Shown: piece by piece, positions 26,801 to 36,129 of the stretch
How the letters are laid out: the number at the start of each line of letters is the position of its first letter
Position numbering within the stretch: position 1 is the stretch's first letter
Assembly: GCF_009909235.1 (NCBI RefSeq)
Contig: NZ_JAAAPO010000006.1
Location: forward strand, 95,255-159,254
DNA length: 64,000 bases
Source of the DNA: Novosphingobium ovatum
Lineage (GTDB): Bacteria > Pseudomonadota > Alphaproteobacteria > Sphingomonadales > Sphingomonadaceae
Direction: 5' to 3'
Notes under the pieces: model-generated
The model's input: only the letters and a program-made list of their open reading frames with translations
Told to the model about the DNA's origin: nothing
Database searches by the model: none
Translations under genes and position numbers: made by a program

Positions 26801-27352
26801 TCAGTCCTTGGTTTGGGGTGGGCGGCGCAAGGCGGGCACGGCCTGCGCCGCCTGCGCCGGAGAAATGCCGGGCGCGGGGGCCGCCGCCACGCTCTCCTGC
26901 CCACGCAGCGCGCGGCCCGCGCGCACCACAGCCCGCACCAGCCGGGGATAGACGCCGCAACGGCACAGGTTGGTGATGCCGACCTTGATCTCGGCCTCGG
27001 TCGGGTTGGGGTTGGCGGCCAACAGGCCCGCCGCCGCCATGACGATGCCCGGCGTGCAAAACCCGCACTGGATCGCCTGCTCGGCCACCATCGCCTGTTG
27101 CACCGGATGCGACCGGTCGCGGCTCAACCCCTCGATGGTGGTGACAGAGCGCCCCTCGGCCTGGGCCAGAGTCACCTGACAGGACCGCATCGCCTGCCCA
27201 TCCAGCAACACCGTGCAGGCCCCGCAATCGCCCACGCCGCAGCCATATTTGGTGCCGGTCAGATTGGCCACCTCACGCAGGCCCCACAACAGGGGCATCT
27301 GCGGATCGGCGCGCATCTCCAGCGGTTGGCCATTGACAATCAGACTAGGCAT
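26801..27352 (-). CDS. (2Fe-2S)-binding small subunit of a molybdenum hydroxylase
   Basis: 183 aa from ATG 27352. Plant-ferredoxin-type cluster cysteines C38, C43, C46 and C58 (YGCGVGDCGACTVLLDG, MRSC) are followed by the second cluster set C96, C99, C130 and C132 (QCGFCTPG, LCRCG). This is the complete small subunit of xanthine-dehydrogenase-family enzymes such as isoquinoline 1-oxidoreductase and aldehyde oxidase. The large molybdopterin subunit normally adjacent is absent; arsC follows and a TonB receptor precedes. About 30 extra Ala/Pro-rich residues end the protein. Confidence 0.88.
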   Translation of the reverse strand: MPSLIVNGQPLEMRADPQMPLLWGLREVANLTGTKYGCGVGDCGACTVLLDGQAMRSCQVTLAQAEGRSVTTIEGLSRDRSHPVQQAMVAEQAIQCGFCTPGIVMAAAGLLAANPNPTEAEIKVGITNLCRCGVYPRLVRAVVRAGRALRGQESVAAAPAPGISPAQAAQAVPALRRPPQTKD

Positions 27353-27403
27353 AAGCCCTGTCTTGCCCGCAGCCGCGCCCGACCGCAAGGGGCCAGCCAC
27401 CGC

Positions 27404-29527
27404 TTATAGCCCGATACGCACCCCCGCCCAGACCGTGCGCGGCGCGGCCAGATCGATGCTGTTGGGCTGCCCTGGCACAGGCTGGCTGCGGGTGATGACG
27501 GCAACATCGGCCAGATTTTCCCCGCGCAGGATCAGGCTGACCCCGGCGCGCACCGGCACCTGCACATAGGCGCCGATGGTGGTGGCCGATGGCATCAGGC
27601 TGACCTGCTGGTCATCCTCGTACTGGCTGCCGACATGGCGCAGGATCACCGCCCCGCGCAGCCCTTCGCGCGGTTGCCAGCCCAGCGTCAGGCTGGCGGC
27701 CACCTTGGGCGTCTGGGCCGGGCGCATGCCGTTCAGCCCCACCGCCGCGCCGCTGGCCCGCACCACCGCATCGCTCAGCGCCAGCGATCCGTCCAGCGTG
27801 ACCTTGCCCGCCTTCACCCCCGCCTCGATCTCCAGCCCACGGGCGCGGATGGCGTCAACATTCTGGCGCAGGCGGGTGATGGTCGTCAGCGTTTGCGCGG
27901 TGGTGACATTGGCGATGGCGTGCGCCACGCGGTTGTCAAACGCCGTCACCGACAGGCGCAGCGCCTCGGCCGGGCGCCATTCCACCCCCGCCTCTGCCCC
28001 GCGCAGCAATTCATTGCCCAGCGCGGGATTGGCGTTCGTCACGGTCGACACGCCCGATGCCGTCAGGGTGAAACTGCGGTACAGCTCATTCACGGTGGGC
28101 TGACGCAGGCCGGTATAGGCCGAGGCGATCACCGCCAGCCGCCCCGTCACCTGCCAGCGCAATCCGCCGCGCCCCGTCACCGCCCAATCGGCGCGATCGG
28201 GGTGGTTCAGCGCCACGGTCACCACGCCCGCCGGGCTGGCGGTGGTGTTATAACCGCCGCTGATCGACCAACGATCAGCCCGCACCGCGCCCGTCAGCGT
28301 CACAGCGCCATTCAGGAAGGCGGGCGTCCAGGCTTCCTCGGCGTACAGGCCCAGATCGCCGCTGCGCCCGCCCGCCGTGCGATAGGCGGTCACCGCGCCG
28401 GTGCTGGCGTTATACCCCACCTCTGACAAGTCGCCCTGTGCGTGGCGCCAATCCGCGCCCAACCGCAACAGGTGATCGCCCCCCAGCGGCGGACGCACTT
28501 CCGCCTTTGCCCCGATGCCTGTGGAGGGCGTGCTGCGCTGGTCCACCGTCGGGCGATAGGTGCCCGACGAGATGGTGATGTTCGAAAACCCCCGGTCCTG
28601 CACATAGGCCAGCAGGTCAAACCCCCAGCGCCCCCGCCCGATCACCCGGATCGAGGCATCCTCCCCGCGCGAGATACTGTTCGCCCCGGCAAAGCGCAGG
28701 GTGCGATGGTCGCCAAACGCCATGACGCGCGCCTGCAATTCGACATCGGCGGCAATCGGCACCACGGCGCGCAGCGCCCCCGACCACCCGTCATAACGCG
28801 CCGGAACGCTGGCGGCGGCGCGCTGGCTGACAGGCGTGGTCCAAAACCCATCGCCCCGGTCCCACCGCGCCGAAGCGGTCAGTTCGCCCCCGCCCAGCGG
28901 CGCGGCAATCCCGCCCGACAGGCTGGTTTCGCCCCGGTCATTGCCCATGGCTTCGGCGGACAGGCGGTGGAGCACGCGGGCGGGCGCGCTTTCCATCTCG
29001 ATCGTGCCGGCCACCGCGCCCGCGCCAAACGCGCCAGAGCCCCCGCCCCGCGTCACCCGGATCGCCCCCAGCCGGTCTGGCGCAATGGCCGACAGCGGGA
29101 CCGAACCAAACATCGGATCGGCCATCGGCACGCCATCCAGCAGCACCAGCGTGCGCGCCGCCGCATTCCCGCCCAGCGCGCGCAACGTCACCCCCTGCGA
29201 CGAGGGATTGGCCGCGCGGCTATCCGAGCGACGAAACTGTTGAAAACCGGCGACATTGGACAAAACGTCCTCGACCCGGCCCGACGCGGAGGCCACCAGC
29301 GCATCGCGCCCCAGAACCCGCGTGTCATAGGTGGCATTCAGCCGCAGCGCCGATTCCAGCCCGGTAACGACAATCTGCGCCGCGCTGTCCGGGGCGGCAT
29401 CATCGGCGCGCGCGGCCACCGGAGCCAGCAGCCCGGCCACCATCGCCCCCGCCAGCGCCCCACGCCCCACCGCACCCAAACGCGCCTTGATGATTCCCTG
29501 CCTGCCGCCCATCCTGCTCAATCCCAT
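27404..29527 (-). CDS. TonB-dependent outer-membrane receptor
   Basis: 707 aa from ATG 29527. A signal peptide (about 30 residues, ending near VAARADD) is followed by a TonB-box-like IVVTG, a plug domain ([61 protein letters not shown]) and a C-terminal beta-barrel ending in VRIGL. Such receptors import iron-siderophores, cobalamin or plant glycans using TonB energy. No substrate marker is seen. It precedes the 2Fe-2S protein gene by 51 bp on the same strand, so they may be co-transcribed, and it is divergent from dxs. Confidence 0.92.
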   Translation of the reverse strand: MGLSRMGGRQGIIKARLGAVGRGALAGAMVAGLLAPVAARADDAAPDSAAQIVVTGLESALRLNATYDTRVLGRDALVASASGRVEDVLSNVAGFQQFRRSDSRAANPSSQGVTLRALGGNAAARTLVLLDGVPMADPMFGSVPLSAIAPDRLGAIRVTRGGGSGAFGAGAVAGTIEMESAPARVLHRLSAEAMGNDRGETSLSGGIAAPLGGGELTASARWDRGDGFWTTPVSQRAAASVPARYDGWSGALRAVVPIAADVELQARVMAFGDHRTLRFAGANSISRGEDASIRVIGRGRWGFDLLAYVQDRGFSNITISSGTYRPTVDQRSTPSTGIGAKAEVRPPLGGDHLLRLGADWRHAQGDLSEVGYNASTGAVTAYRTAGGRSGDLGLYAEEAWTPAFLNGAVTLTGAVRADRWSISGGYNTTASPAGVVTVALNHPDRADWAVTGRGGLRWQVTGRLAVIASAYTGLRQPTVNELYRSFTLTASGVSTVTNANPALGNELLRGAEAGVEWRPAEALRLSVTAFDNRVAHAIANVTTAQTLTTITRLRQNVDAIRARGLEIEAGVKAGKVTLDGSLALSDAVVRASGAAVGLNGMRPAQTPKVAASLTLGWQPREGLRGAVILRHVGSQYEDDQQVSLMPSATTIGAYVQVPVRAGVSLILRGENLADVAVITRSQPVPGQPNSIDLAAPRTVWAGVRIGL

Positions 29528-29726
29528 ATGCTTTTTTCGCCCGTTACACAGTAAGGGCAGCCATGCCGCGCCCATAGCCCGCCCCGCCACGCCTTGCAAA
29601 CATCCCCCATGCCCGCGACAATTTGCCCGGCCCACGCCCCCCCTTGTCACCATACCGGCCAATGACCCTACGGGAATGCGCGTCCTTCATCGACATCGGG
29701 CAAATGGGTGTGTATGGCTGGGCGCT

Positions 29727-31676
29727 ATGGAAGCAGATCTGTCGACCCCGATCCTGGACCGTGTCACCGTTCCCGCCGATATGCGCGGCCTGTCCATGGC
29801 GCAATTGCGCCAATTGGCCGATGACGTCCGCACCGAGATGATTCACGCCGTGGGTCAGACCGGCGGGCATCTGGGCTCTGGCCTGGGGGTGGTGGAACTG
29901 ACGGTGGCACTGCACTATGTGTTTGAAACGCCGCGCGACAAGGTGATCTGGGACGTGGGCCATCAGGCCTATCCGCACAAGATCATCACCGGCCGGCGTG
30001 ACCGCATCCGCACGCTGCGCCAACCGGGCGGCCTCTCCGGCTTTACCAAGCGGAGCGAGAGCGAATACGATCCGTTCGGCGCGGCGCACTCGTCCACCTC
30101 GATCTCGGCGGCGCTGGGCTTTGCCATGGCGAACAAGATCGCGGGTCAGCCCGGCAAGGCGATTGCCGTGATCGGCGATGGCTCGATGAGCGCGGGGATG
30201 GCCTATGAGGCGATGAACAACGCGCAGGACGCGGGCAACCGTCTGGTCGTCATCCTGAACGACAATGACATGTCGATCGCGCCCCCGGTGGGGGGGCTGT
30301 CGGCCTATCTGGCGCGGCTGGTGTCCTCGCGCCCGTTTTTGGAACTGCGCGAACTGGCCAAGAAGCTGTCGCGCAAACTGCCCGCGCCGCTGCATTCGGC
30401 CGCGCGCAAGACCGACGAATTCGCCCGTGGCATGGTCATGGGCGGGACTTTGTTCGAGGAATTGGGGTTCTATTACGTCGGCCCGATCGACGGCCACAAT
30501 CTGGAACAGCTGATCCCGGTGCTGGAAAATGTGCGTGACGCCGCCGAAGGGCCGTGCCTGATCCATGTCGTCACGCAAAAGGGCAAGGGCTATGCCCCGG
30601 CCGAGGCGGCCGCCGACAAGTATCATGGCGTGCAGAAATTCAACGTCGTCACTGGCGAGCAGGTCAAGGCCGTAGCCAAGGCGCCCGCCTATCAGAACGT
30701 GTTTGGCGAAACACTGGCCAAATGCGCCGAGACGGACGCGCGCATCGTGGCGATCACCGCCGCCATGCCTTCGGGCACCGGCGTCGACAAATTTGCCAAG
30801 GCGTTCCCGGACCGCACCTTTGACGTGGGCATTGCCGAACAGCATGCGGTGACATTCGCGGCAGGGCTTGCGGCGCAGGGGATGCGCCCGTTTTGTGCCA
30901 TTTATTCAACGTTCTTGCAGCGCGCCTATGATCAGGTGGTGCATGACGTGGCGATCCAGAATCTGCCCGTGCGTTTTGCCATTGACCGGGCCGGGCTGGT
31001 GGGGGCCGATGGCTGCACCCATGCGGGCACGTTTGACATCACCTATCTGGCGTCCTTGCCCAACATGGTGGTGATGGCCGCAAGCGATGAGGCCGAGCTG
31101 GTCCATATGACCTATACCGCCGTCTGCCATGACAGCGGGCCGATCGCCTTCCGCTATCCGCGCGGCAATGGTGTGGGCGTGGACCTGCCGCAAGTTCCTG
31201 AAAAGCTGGAGATTGGCAAGGGCCGAATCGTGCGCGGCCCCGGTGACAAGGGCGGCAAGGTGGCGATCCTGTCGCTGGGCACCCGTCTGGCCGAGGCGTT
31301 GAAGGCCGCCGATGTGCTGGAGGCGCGCGGGTTGTCGACCACGGTGGCCGACCTGCGCTTTGCCAAGCCGCTGGACGAGGACATGATCCGCCGCCTGTCG
31401 GCCTCCCATGAGGTGGTGGTCAGCATCGAGGAAGGCGCGATCGGCGGTCTGGGCGCGCATCTGCTGACGCTGGCCAGCGACGAGGGCTGGACGGATAATG
31501 GCTTGAAAATCAGGACGATGCGCCTGCCGGACGTGTTCCAGGACCATGATTCGCCCGACAAGCAATATGACACGGCGGGCCTGAACGCGCCGCATATCGT
31601 CGAGACGGTGCTCAAGGCGCTGCGCTGGAACGAGGCTGGGCTGATCGTTGATCCGGCAGAGGGCGCGCGGGCTTGA
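29727..31676 (+). CDS. dxs: 1-deoxy-D-xylulose-5-phosphate synthase
   Basis: 649 aa, normal length. It condenses pyruvate and glyceraldehyde-3-phosphate with thiamine diphosphate, the first and flux-controlling step of the MEP isoprenoid route. The ThDP motif runs from GDGSMSAG (about 151-158) to NDN (178-180); [16 protein letters not shown] carries the glutamate that activates the cofactor. The ATG at 29727 begins conserved sequence, and the frame upstream only overlaps the TonB gene. Its position at the head of a hopanoid region suggests coordinated precursor supply. Confidence 0.96.
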   Translation: MEADLSTPILDRVTVPADMRGLSMAQLRQLADDVRTEMIHAVGQTGGHLGSGLGVVELTVALHYVFETPRDKVIWDVGHQAYPHKIITGRRDRIRTLRQPGGLSGFTKRSESEYDPFGAAHSSTSISAALGFAMANKIAGQPGKAIAVIGDGSMSAGMAYEAMNNAQDAGNRLVVILNDNDMSIAPPVGGLSAYLARLVSSRPFLELRELAKKLSRKLPAPLHSAARKTDEFARGMVMGGTLFEELGFYYVGPIDGHNLEQLIPVLENVRDAAEGPCLIHVVTQKGKGYAPAEAAADKYHGVQKFNVVTGEQVKAVAKAPAYQNVFGETLAKCAETDARIVAITAAMPSGTGVDKFAKAFPDRTFDVGIAEQHAVTFAAGLAAQGMRPFCAIYSTFLQRAYDQVVHDVAIQNLPVRFAIDRAGLVGADGCTHAGTFDITYLASLPNMVVMAASDEAELVHMTYTAVCHDSGPIAFRYPRGNGVGVDLPQVPEKLEIGKGRIVRGPGDKGGKVAILSLGTRLAEALKAADVLEARGLSTTVADLRFAKPLDEDMIRRLSASHEVVVSIEEGAIGGLGAHLLTLASDEGWTDNGLKIRTMRLPDVFQDHDSPDKQYDTAGLNAPHIVETVLKALRWNEAGLIVDPAEGARA

Positions 31677-31681
31677 GCGGG

Positions 31682-32137
31682 ATGCTGATGGCGGCACTGC
31701 TGCTGGCCGATGCGGTGGTGACGCCGGGCGGGGCCAGCGTGACGGTGCAGGTGACCAATGTGCGCAACGCCAATGGCCGCGTACTGATCGCCCTATGCCG
31801 CAAGGCTCAGTTTTTAAAGGAAACCTGCCCGATCAACGCCAGCGCTCCGGCACAGCCGGGGGTGACCACGGTGGTGATCGACAATGTGCCGCCCGGCGAA
31901 TGGGCCGCGCAGGGTTTTCTGGATGAAAACAACAACAAAAAGGTCGATCAGATGCTGTTTGGCATCCCCAAGGAAGGGGTCGGCTTTTCCCGCGACGCGC
32001 GGATCGTGATGGGCCCGCCCAAATGGGCCGACGCGGTGTTTGTGCAGGGCAGCGGGCCGCAGGTGATCCGTTTCGCGCTGCGCTATTTCATGGGCCCCGG
32101 CAGCCCCGAGGCATGGGCCAAGGCGCATCCCAAATAG
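31682..32137 (+). CDS. DUF2141 secreted protein
   Basis: 151 aa from ATG 31682. A short hydrophobic leader (MLMAALLLADAVV) precedes a beta-rich DUF2141 domain with VTNVRNANGRVLIALCRKAQF, VIDNVPPGEWAAQGFLDENNN and the acidic loop NNNKKVDQMLFGIPKEGVGF. The function of the family is unknown; it is exported and often lies in lipid or envelope gene regions. It begins five bases after dxs. A second DUF2141 protein lies at 53626. Confidence 0.82.
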   Translation: MLMAALLLADAVVTPGGASVTVQVTNVRNANGRVLIALCRKAQFLKETCPINASAPAQPGVTTVVIDNVPPGEWAAQGFLDENNNKKVDQMLFGIPKEGVGFSRDARIVMGPPKWADAVFVQGSGPQVIRFALRYFMGPGSPEAWAKAHPK

Positions 32138-32175
32138 CGCCCTGTCCGCGCGATTTTGTTGTCAATGACTACAAT

Positions 32176-32207
32176 AAGGCCCGCACAACATCATGTTGGC
32201 GGGCCTT
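32176..32207. terminator. Bidirectional Rho-independent terminator
   Basis: AAGGCCCGC and GCGGGCCTT enclose an inner stem CAACAT/ATGTTG with one bulged A, followed by TTTTG. It separates the convergent DUF2141 and hpnM genes. Confidence 0.88.
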
Positions 32208-32241
32208 TTGTCATGGCATTTGTCATCGCACGCGCGGCGGC

Positions 32242-32865
32242 CTATTTCGGGTTGGCGGCGATGCGGTTCAGGTGCTGGATCAGGGCGGGCGCACCGCCCT
32301 TGGCCACCACCGCGGCAAAGTCCGAACGGCGCGTGGCCAGCTCGCTGACGCCCTGGCGATAGATCACGTCGATGATCTTCCACTGACCGCCGCTTTGCCG
32401 CAGGCGATAGTTCAGCGATTCATTGGTGCCGCGCGGGCCGGTCAGTTGGGTACGCACCAGCTTGTCCGCGCCGCGCGTTTCGACAGGGCCGGTGATGGCG
32501 ATCTTTTCGCCGGCGTAACCGTCAAAATTGGTCGCATATTGCGCCACCGTCATCGCCCGGAACGCGGCAACCACGGCGGTCTGGTCCTGCGGGGAAAATC
32601 CGGTCCAGGGCGCGCCCACCGCCAACCGGGCCATCGCCGGAATGTCAAAGGCGCGATCCACCACCGGGCCGATCTGGCGCGCGCGGGCGGCCTGATTGGC
32701 CCCGCCCGCCGCGGCCTTCATCAGGGCGATCAGCCCGTTATCCAGCGCCTCGACCGTGGCGAGGGCGGGGTCGGCGGCCTGTGCCTGCGCGGTCACCGGC
32801 GCCACGACCATCGCCAGCGGCACCGTCATCATCGCCATTCCCATACGGCCCAGCAAACTGTTCAT
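32242..32865 (-). CDS. hpnM: HpnM, MlaC-like hopanoid-associated substrate-binding protein
   Basis: 207 aa from ATG 32865 with GAGGTTGGG before it. A signal peptide (ending near AQAQA) leads into an MlaC/Ttg2D-like domain (FDIPAMARLAVG, FRAMTVAQYATNFDGYAGEK, WKIIDVIYRQGVSELATRRS). MlaC proteins ferry lipids across the periplasm; HpnM is the version in hopanoid clusters. With the MlaA homologue and HpnN in this window it could form a lipid shuttle. It is divergent from ispH. Confidence 0.9.
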   Translation of the reverse strand: MNSLLGRMGMAMMTVPLAMVVAPVTAQAQAADPALATVEALDNGLIALMKAAAGGANQAARARQIGPVVDRAFDIPAMARLAVGAPWTGFSPQDQTAVVAAFRAMTVAQYATNFDGYAGEKIAITGPVETRGADKLVRTQLTGPRGTNESLNYRLRQSGGQWKIIDVIYRQGVSELATRRSDFAAVVAKGGAPALIQHLNRIAANPK

Positions 32866-33083
32866 CCCAACCTCTTTCGCATGAAGCTGGACGCATGCGA
32901 CCCTCGGCACAGCCGAATCCGCCACGCGCCATCCCTGCGCGATACCTAATCGCATTGCCATGACCGCGCAATGAAGCAGCGGTTCAGCCAAGAGCCAGCT
33001 TTTCAAGCGTAATTTATATGGTAACTATAAGCTGAGGTTGGGATCTCGGCTTTTCCCCGCAAAGCGAGAAGGGTGACACCTGC

Positions 33084-34076
33084 TTGTCTGACGTCCAAAG
33101 CATCGCCGCACCATTGCGTGTCCTGCTGGCTGCCCCGCGTGGGTTCTGCGCCGGTGTGGTGCGCGCCATCGCCATTGTCGAACGCGCGCTGGAAGCGCAT
33201 GGCGCGCCTGTCTATGTCCGGCACGAAATCGTCCATAACCGCCATGTGGTTGACCGGCTGGCTGCGTTGGGCGCGGTGTTTGTCGAGGAATTGGACGAGG
33301 TGCCTGATGGCGCGGTGACAGTGTTTTCCGCCCATGGCGTGCCCGCCAGCGTGGTCGATGCAGCCACCGCACGCAGCCTGCCGGTGTTTGACGCCACCTG
33401 CCCGCTGGTGACCAAGGTACATCGGCATGGCGCCCGTTTCGCGCAGGAGGGGCGGCATATCCTGCTGATCGGCCACGCGGGCCATCCAGAGGTGGTGGGC
33501 ACCATTGGCCAGATCGAGGCGCCGGTGCATCTGGTGGCCGATCCCGAAGACGTGGACGCGCTGGCGCTGGATGATGACGCGCCGGTGGCCTATATCACGC
33601 AGACGACGCTGTCAGTGGACGAGACGCGCGCCACCATCGCGGCGATCCACGCCCGGTTCAGCGATGTGGCCGGGCCCGATGTGGCCGATATCTGTTACGC
33701 CACGCAAAACCGTCAGAACGCGGTGCGCGATCTGGCACAGCAATGCGACGCGCTGATCGTGGTGGGCGCGGCCAATTCCAGCAATTCAAACCGCCTGCGC
33801 GATGTCGCGGCCAGTTTGGGCAAACCGGCGTGGCTGGTGGGGGATGCGTCCGATGTGCGGGCCGAATGGCTGATCGGCCCGCATGGCCCCATCACCACCA
33901 TCGGCATCACCGCCGGGGCCAGCGCGCCCGAGGATCTGGTGCAGGGCGTGATCGACCATCTGGCATCAATCCGTAAAATTTCGGTGGCAGAGCTTGACGG
34001 CATCCGCGAAAACGTGTCGTTCAGCCTGCCTGCCGCCCTGCGTCGACCGGCCGATCGCCGATCGGTCGCGGGATAG
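33084..34076 (+). CDS. ispH: 4-hydroxy-3-methylbut-2-enyl diphosphate reductase
   Basis: 330 aa. This [4Fe-4S] enzyme makes IPP and DMAPP in the last MEP step. Cluster ligands are C22 (GFCAGV), C106 ([11 protein letters not shown]) and C204 (ICYATQNRQ); HGVP and TQTTLS are intact. The likely start is TTG at 33084 with AGAAGGGTGA upstream, because no ATG or GTG lies between it and the conserved PRGFCAGV. Being next to hpnH, it supplies precursors to the hopanoid pathway. Confidence 0.94.
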   Translation: MSDVQSIAAPLRVLLAAPRGFCAGVVRAIAIVERALEAHGAPVYVRHEIVHNRHVVDRLAALGAVFVEELDEVPDGAVTVFSAHGVPASVVDAATARSLPVFDATCPLVTKVHRHGARFAQEGRHILLIGHAGHPEVVGTIGQIEAPVHLVADPEDVDALALDDDAPVAYITQTTLSVDETRATIAAIHARFSDVAGPDVADICYATQNRQNAVRDLAQQCDALIVVGAANSSNSNRLRDVAASLGKPAWLVGDASDVRAEWLIGPHGPITTIGITAGASAPEDLVQGVIDHLASIRKISVAELDGIRENVSFSLPAALRRPADRRSVAG

Positions 34077-34131
34077 ATTGGTCCACAGCGCACGCCCCCG
34101 GCCCCTGGCCTTCGCGTATTGGAGTTTTGCA

Positions 34132-35292
34132 ATGTCCCTTCCTCTTGGCCCCGCTCTGCGCATCGGCGCCCATGCCGTCACGCAACAGATCAAGGGCGGC
34201 AAATATCCGCTGGTGCTGATGCTGGAGCCGTTGTTGCGCTGCAATCTGGCGTGCAAGGGCTGTGGCAAGATCGACTATCCCGACGCCATCCTCAACCGCC
34301 GCCTGTCGGTGCAGCAATGCATGGACGCGATCGAGGAATGCGGGGCGCCCGCCGTCTCGATCGCCGGGGGTGAGCCGCTGTTGCACCGCGACATGCCCGA
34401 GATCGTCAAGGGCTATATCGCGCGCAAGAAGTTCGTCATCTTGTGCACCAACGCGCTGTTGCTGAAGAAGAAGATCGATCAATACGCGCCCTCGCCCTAT
34501 TTTACCTGGTCGATCCATCTGGACGGCGACAAGGCCATGCATGACAAGGCGGTCGATCAGGACGGGGTATATGAAGTCGCCGTCGAGGCGATCCACATGG
34601 CCAAGGCGCGCGGTTTCCGGGTGCAGGTCAATTGCACCGTGTTCAACGATGCCTCGCCCCAGCAATTGGCCACGTTCATGGACCTGATGGCCAGTCTGGA
34701 CGTCGAGGTGACGATCTCGCCCGGCTATGCCTATGAGCGCGCGGCCGACCAGCAGCACTTCCTGAATCGTGAGCGCACCAAGACGCTGTTCCGCGACTTT
34801 TTCCGCCATGGCAAGGAAAGCAAGGCCGCCGGCAAGCCCGCGTGGAAATTCACCAATTCGCCGCTGTTCCTGGACTTTCTGGCGGGCAACCGCAGCTATG
34901 AATGCACGCCGTGGTCGATGCCGCTGCGCACCGTGTTTGGCTGGCAAAAGCCGTGCTATCTGGTGGGCGAAGGCTATGTCGACACCTTTGCGCAGCTGAT
35001 GGAAGGCACCGACTGGGACCAGTATGGTGTCGGCAAGTACGAGAAGTGCTCGGACTGCATGGTGCATTGCGGGTTTGAGGGCACGGCGGCCAAGGAAGGC
35101 ATCCTGCGCCCGTGGGAATTCATCGGCACCGCGCTGAAGGGCATCCGCACCGAAGGGCCGATGGCCCCCGATGTGGACCTCTCGCAAGCCCGCCCGGCGG
35201 TGGACGTGCACATGACCCATGTCGAGGCCGAGATGGAAAAGATCCGCATCGAGGACCCGGAGGGCTACGCGCGGGCGACCCGCGCGGCCTGA
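34132..35292 (+). CDS. hpnH: HpnH, adenosyl-hopene transferase (radical SAM)
   Basis: 386 aa from ATG 34132. The radical-SAM cluster motif is C37-x3-C41-x2-C44 (LRCNLACKGCGKI), and GGEPLLH binds SAM. A SPASM-like cysteine-containing tail (KYEKCSDCMVHCGFEGTAAK) follows. HpnH joins a 5'-deoxyadenosyl group to diploptene, giving adenosylhopane, the first step of C35 bacteriohopanepolyol side-chain synthesis. The stop codon lies inside the first unit of a 28-bp tandem repeat. It is 55 bp after ispH on the same strand. Confidence 0.97.
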   Translation: MSLPLGPALRIGAHAVTQQIKGGKYPLVLMLEPLLRCNLACKGCGKIDYPDAILNRRLSVQQCMDAIEECGAPAVSIAGGEPLLHRDMPEIVKGYIARKKFVILCTNALLLKKKIDQYAPSPYFTWSIHLDGDKAMHDKAVDQDGVYEVAVEAIHMAKARGFRVQVNCTVFNDASPQQLATFMDLMASLDVEVTISPGYAYERAADQQHFLNRERTKTLFRDFFRHGKESKAAGKPAWKFTNSPLFLDFLAGNRSYECTPWSMPLRTVFGWQKPCYLVGEGYVDTFAQLMEGTDWDQYGVGKYEKCSDCMVHCGFEGTAAKEGILRPWEFIGTALKGIRTEGPMAPDVDLSQARPAVDVHMTHVEAEMEKIRIEDPEGYARATRAA

Positions 35293-35356
35293 TAGCATGC
35301 GGGTCACCCGCGCGGCCTGATCACCTGCGGGCCACCCGCGCGGCCTGATCGGGCCA
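35273..35356. repeat. Three 28-bp tandem repeats across the hpnH stop codon
   Basis: Units at 35273-35300, 35301-35328 and 35329-35356 share a 16-bp core ACCCGCGCGGCCTGAT with diverged flanks. The first core encodes the last residues of HpnH and its TGA; the other two repeat the same stop codon downstream. They are contiguous, so this is a local duplication, not a CRISPR array. Confidence 0.9.
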
Positions 35357-35371
35357 CGCCAGCCAAACGCC

Positions 35372-35408
35372 AAAAGGGCGGTGCAGGATGATCCCGCACC
35401 GCCCTTTT
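35372..35408. terminator. Bidirectional Rho-independent terminator
   Basis: AAAAGGGCGGTGC and GCACCGCCCTTTT form a perfect 13-bp stem with an 11-nt loop and A/T runs on both sides. It separates convergent hpnH and hpnG. Confidence 0.92.
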
Positions 35409-35436
35409 CATATCCGCCGCGCGGGCAGCAGGGGTG

Positions 35437-36129
35437 TTAGAACAGCATCGCCGACATGCGCTCGTCAAAGCCCAGGCGACAGCCCAGTTCACGCGCGCCA
35501 TTGCCCAATTCGCGATAGGCCTGGGCAAAACCATAGACGGTATGGGCGAAATGGCCGATCTGGTTGGGCCGATCTATCAACGACTTCATCACCGCGCCCA
35601 CGGCGATGCCGCCATCATCCTTCATCATCACCTCGACGGCGGGGGGCAACTGGTCCTCGGCCCGGTCGGACACGCAACGCAGGATGGCAAAGGGGATGTT
35701 GGCGTGGCTGGCGGCCTCGGCGGCGATGTGGCTTTCCATGTCCACCACCAGCGCGGCGCTGGCCCATGCCCGGGCAGCCTTGTCCATCGCCTCGCTCATC
35801 AGATGGCCGTCACAGTGGACCGCGCCCACCCGCGCGCCGGGCAGGCGGGCCTGCAACACCTTGACCCATGCCTCGTCGCATTTGGCGTGGAAACTGCCGA
35901 TCAGGCGGCGCCCGATCACCCAGTCGCCCAGCCGCATCGACGGGTCGATCGCCCCGCACATGCCAAAGCTGACAATGCCCGCGACATGGGGCGCGCGCTG
36001 CGCCAACGTGCGGCGCAGGCCGTCCTGATCGCTGCCAGCCGCGATCACCTCGACGCCGTTGCCGTCCAGCACCATGCCCTCACGCAGCGTGCCGGTCACC
36101 ACCAGCACAGGCTTGTCTACATACCCCAC
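35437..36129 (-). CDS. hpnG: HpnG, hopanoid-associated nucleoside phosphorylase
   Basis: 230 aa if started at the GTG at 36129, which overlaps hpnF by 13 bases; no ATG lies upstream of the conserved PVLVVTGTLREGMVL. HpnG removes adenine from adenosylhopane to give ribosylhopane. Nucleoside-phosphorylase features include IVSFGMCGAI, VVDMESHIAA and ILRCVSDRAED. It is the last gene of the hpnA-to-hpnG operon. Confidence 0.9.
   Translation of the reverse strand: MGYVDKPVLVVTGTLREGMVLDGNGVEVIAAGSDQDGLRRTLAQRAPHVAGIVSFGMCGAIDPSMRLGDWVIGRRLIGSFHAKCDEAWVKVLQARLPGARVGAVHCDGHLMSEAMDKAARAWASAALVVDMESHIAAEAASHANIPFAILRCVSDRAEDQLPPAVEVMMKDDGGIAVGAVMKSLIDRPNQIGHFAHTVYGFAQAYRELGNGARELGCRLGFDERMSAMLF

Noticed and set aside
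29331..29726. N-terminal extension of dxs
   Set aside because: It overlaps the TonB receptor gene and has no similarity to dxs; conserved sequence begins at the ATG at 29727.
35273..35356. CRISPR array
   Set aside because: The units are contiguous, without unique spacers, and the first lies in a coding end.
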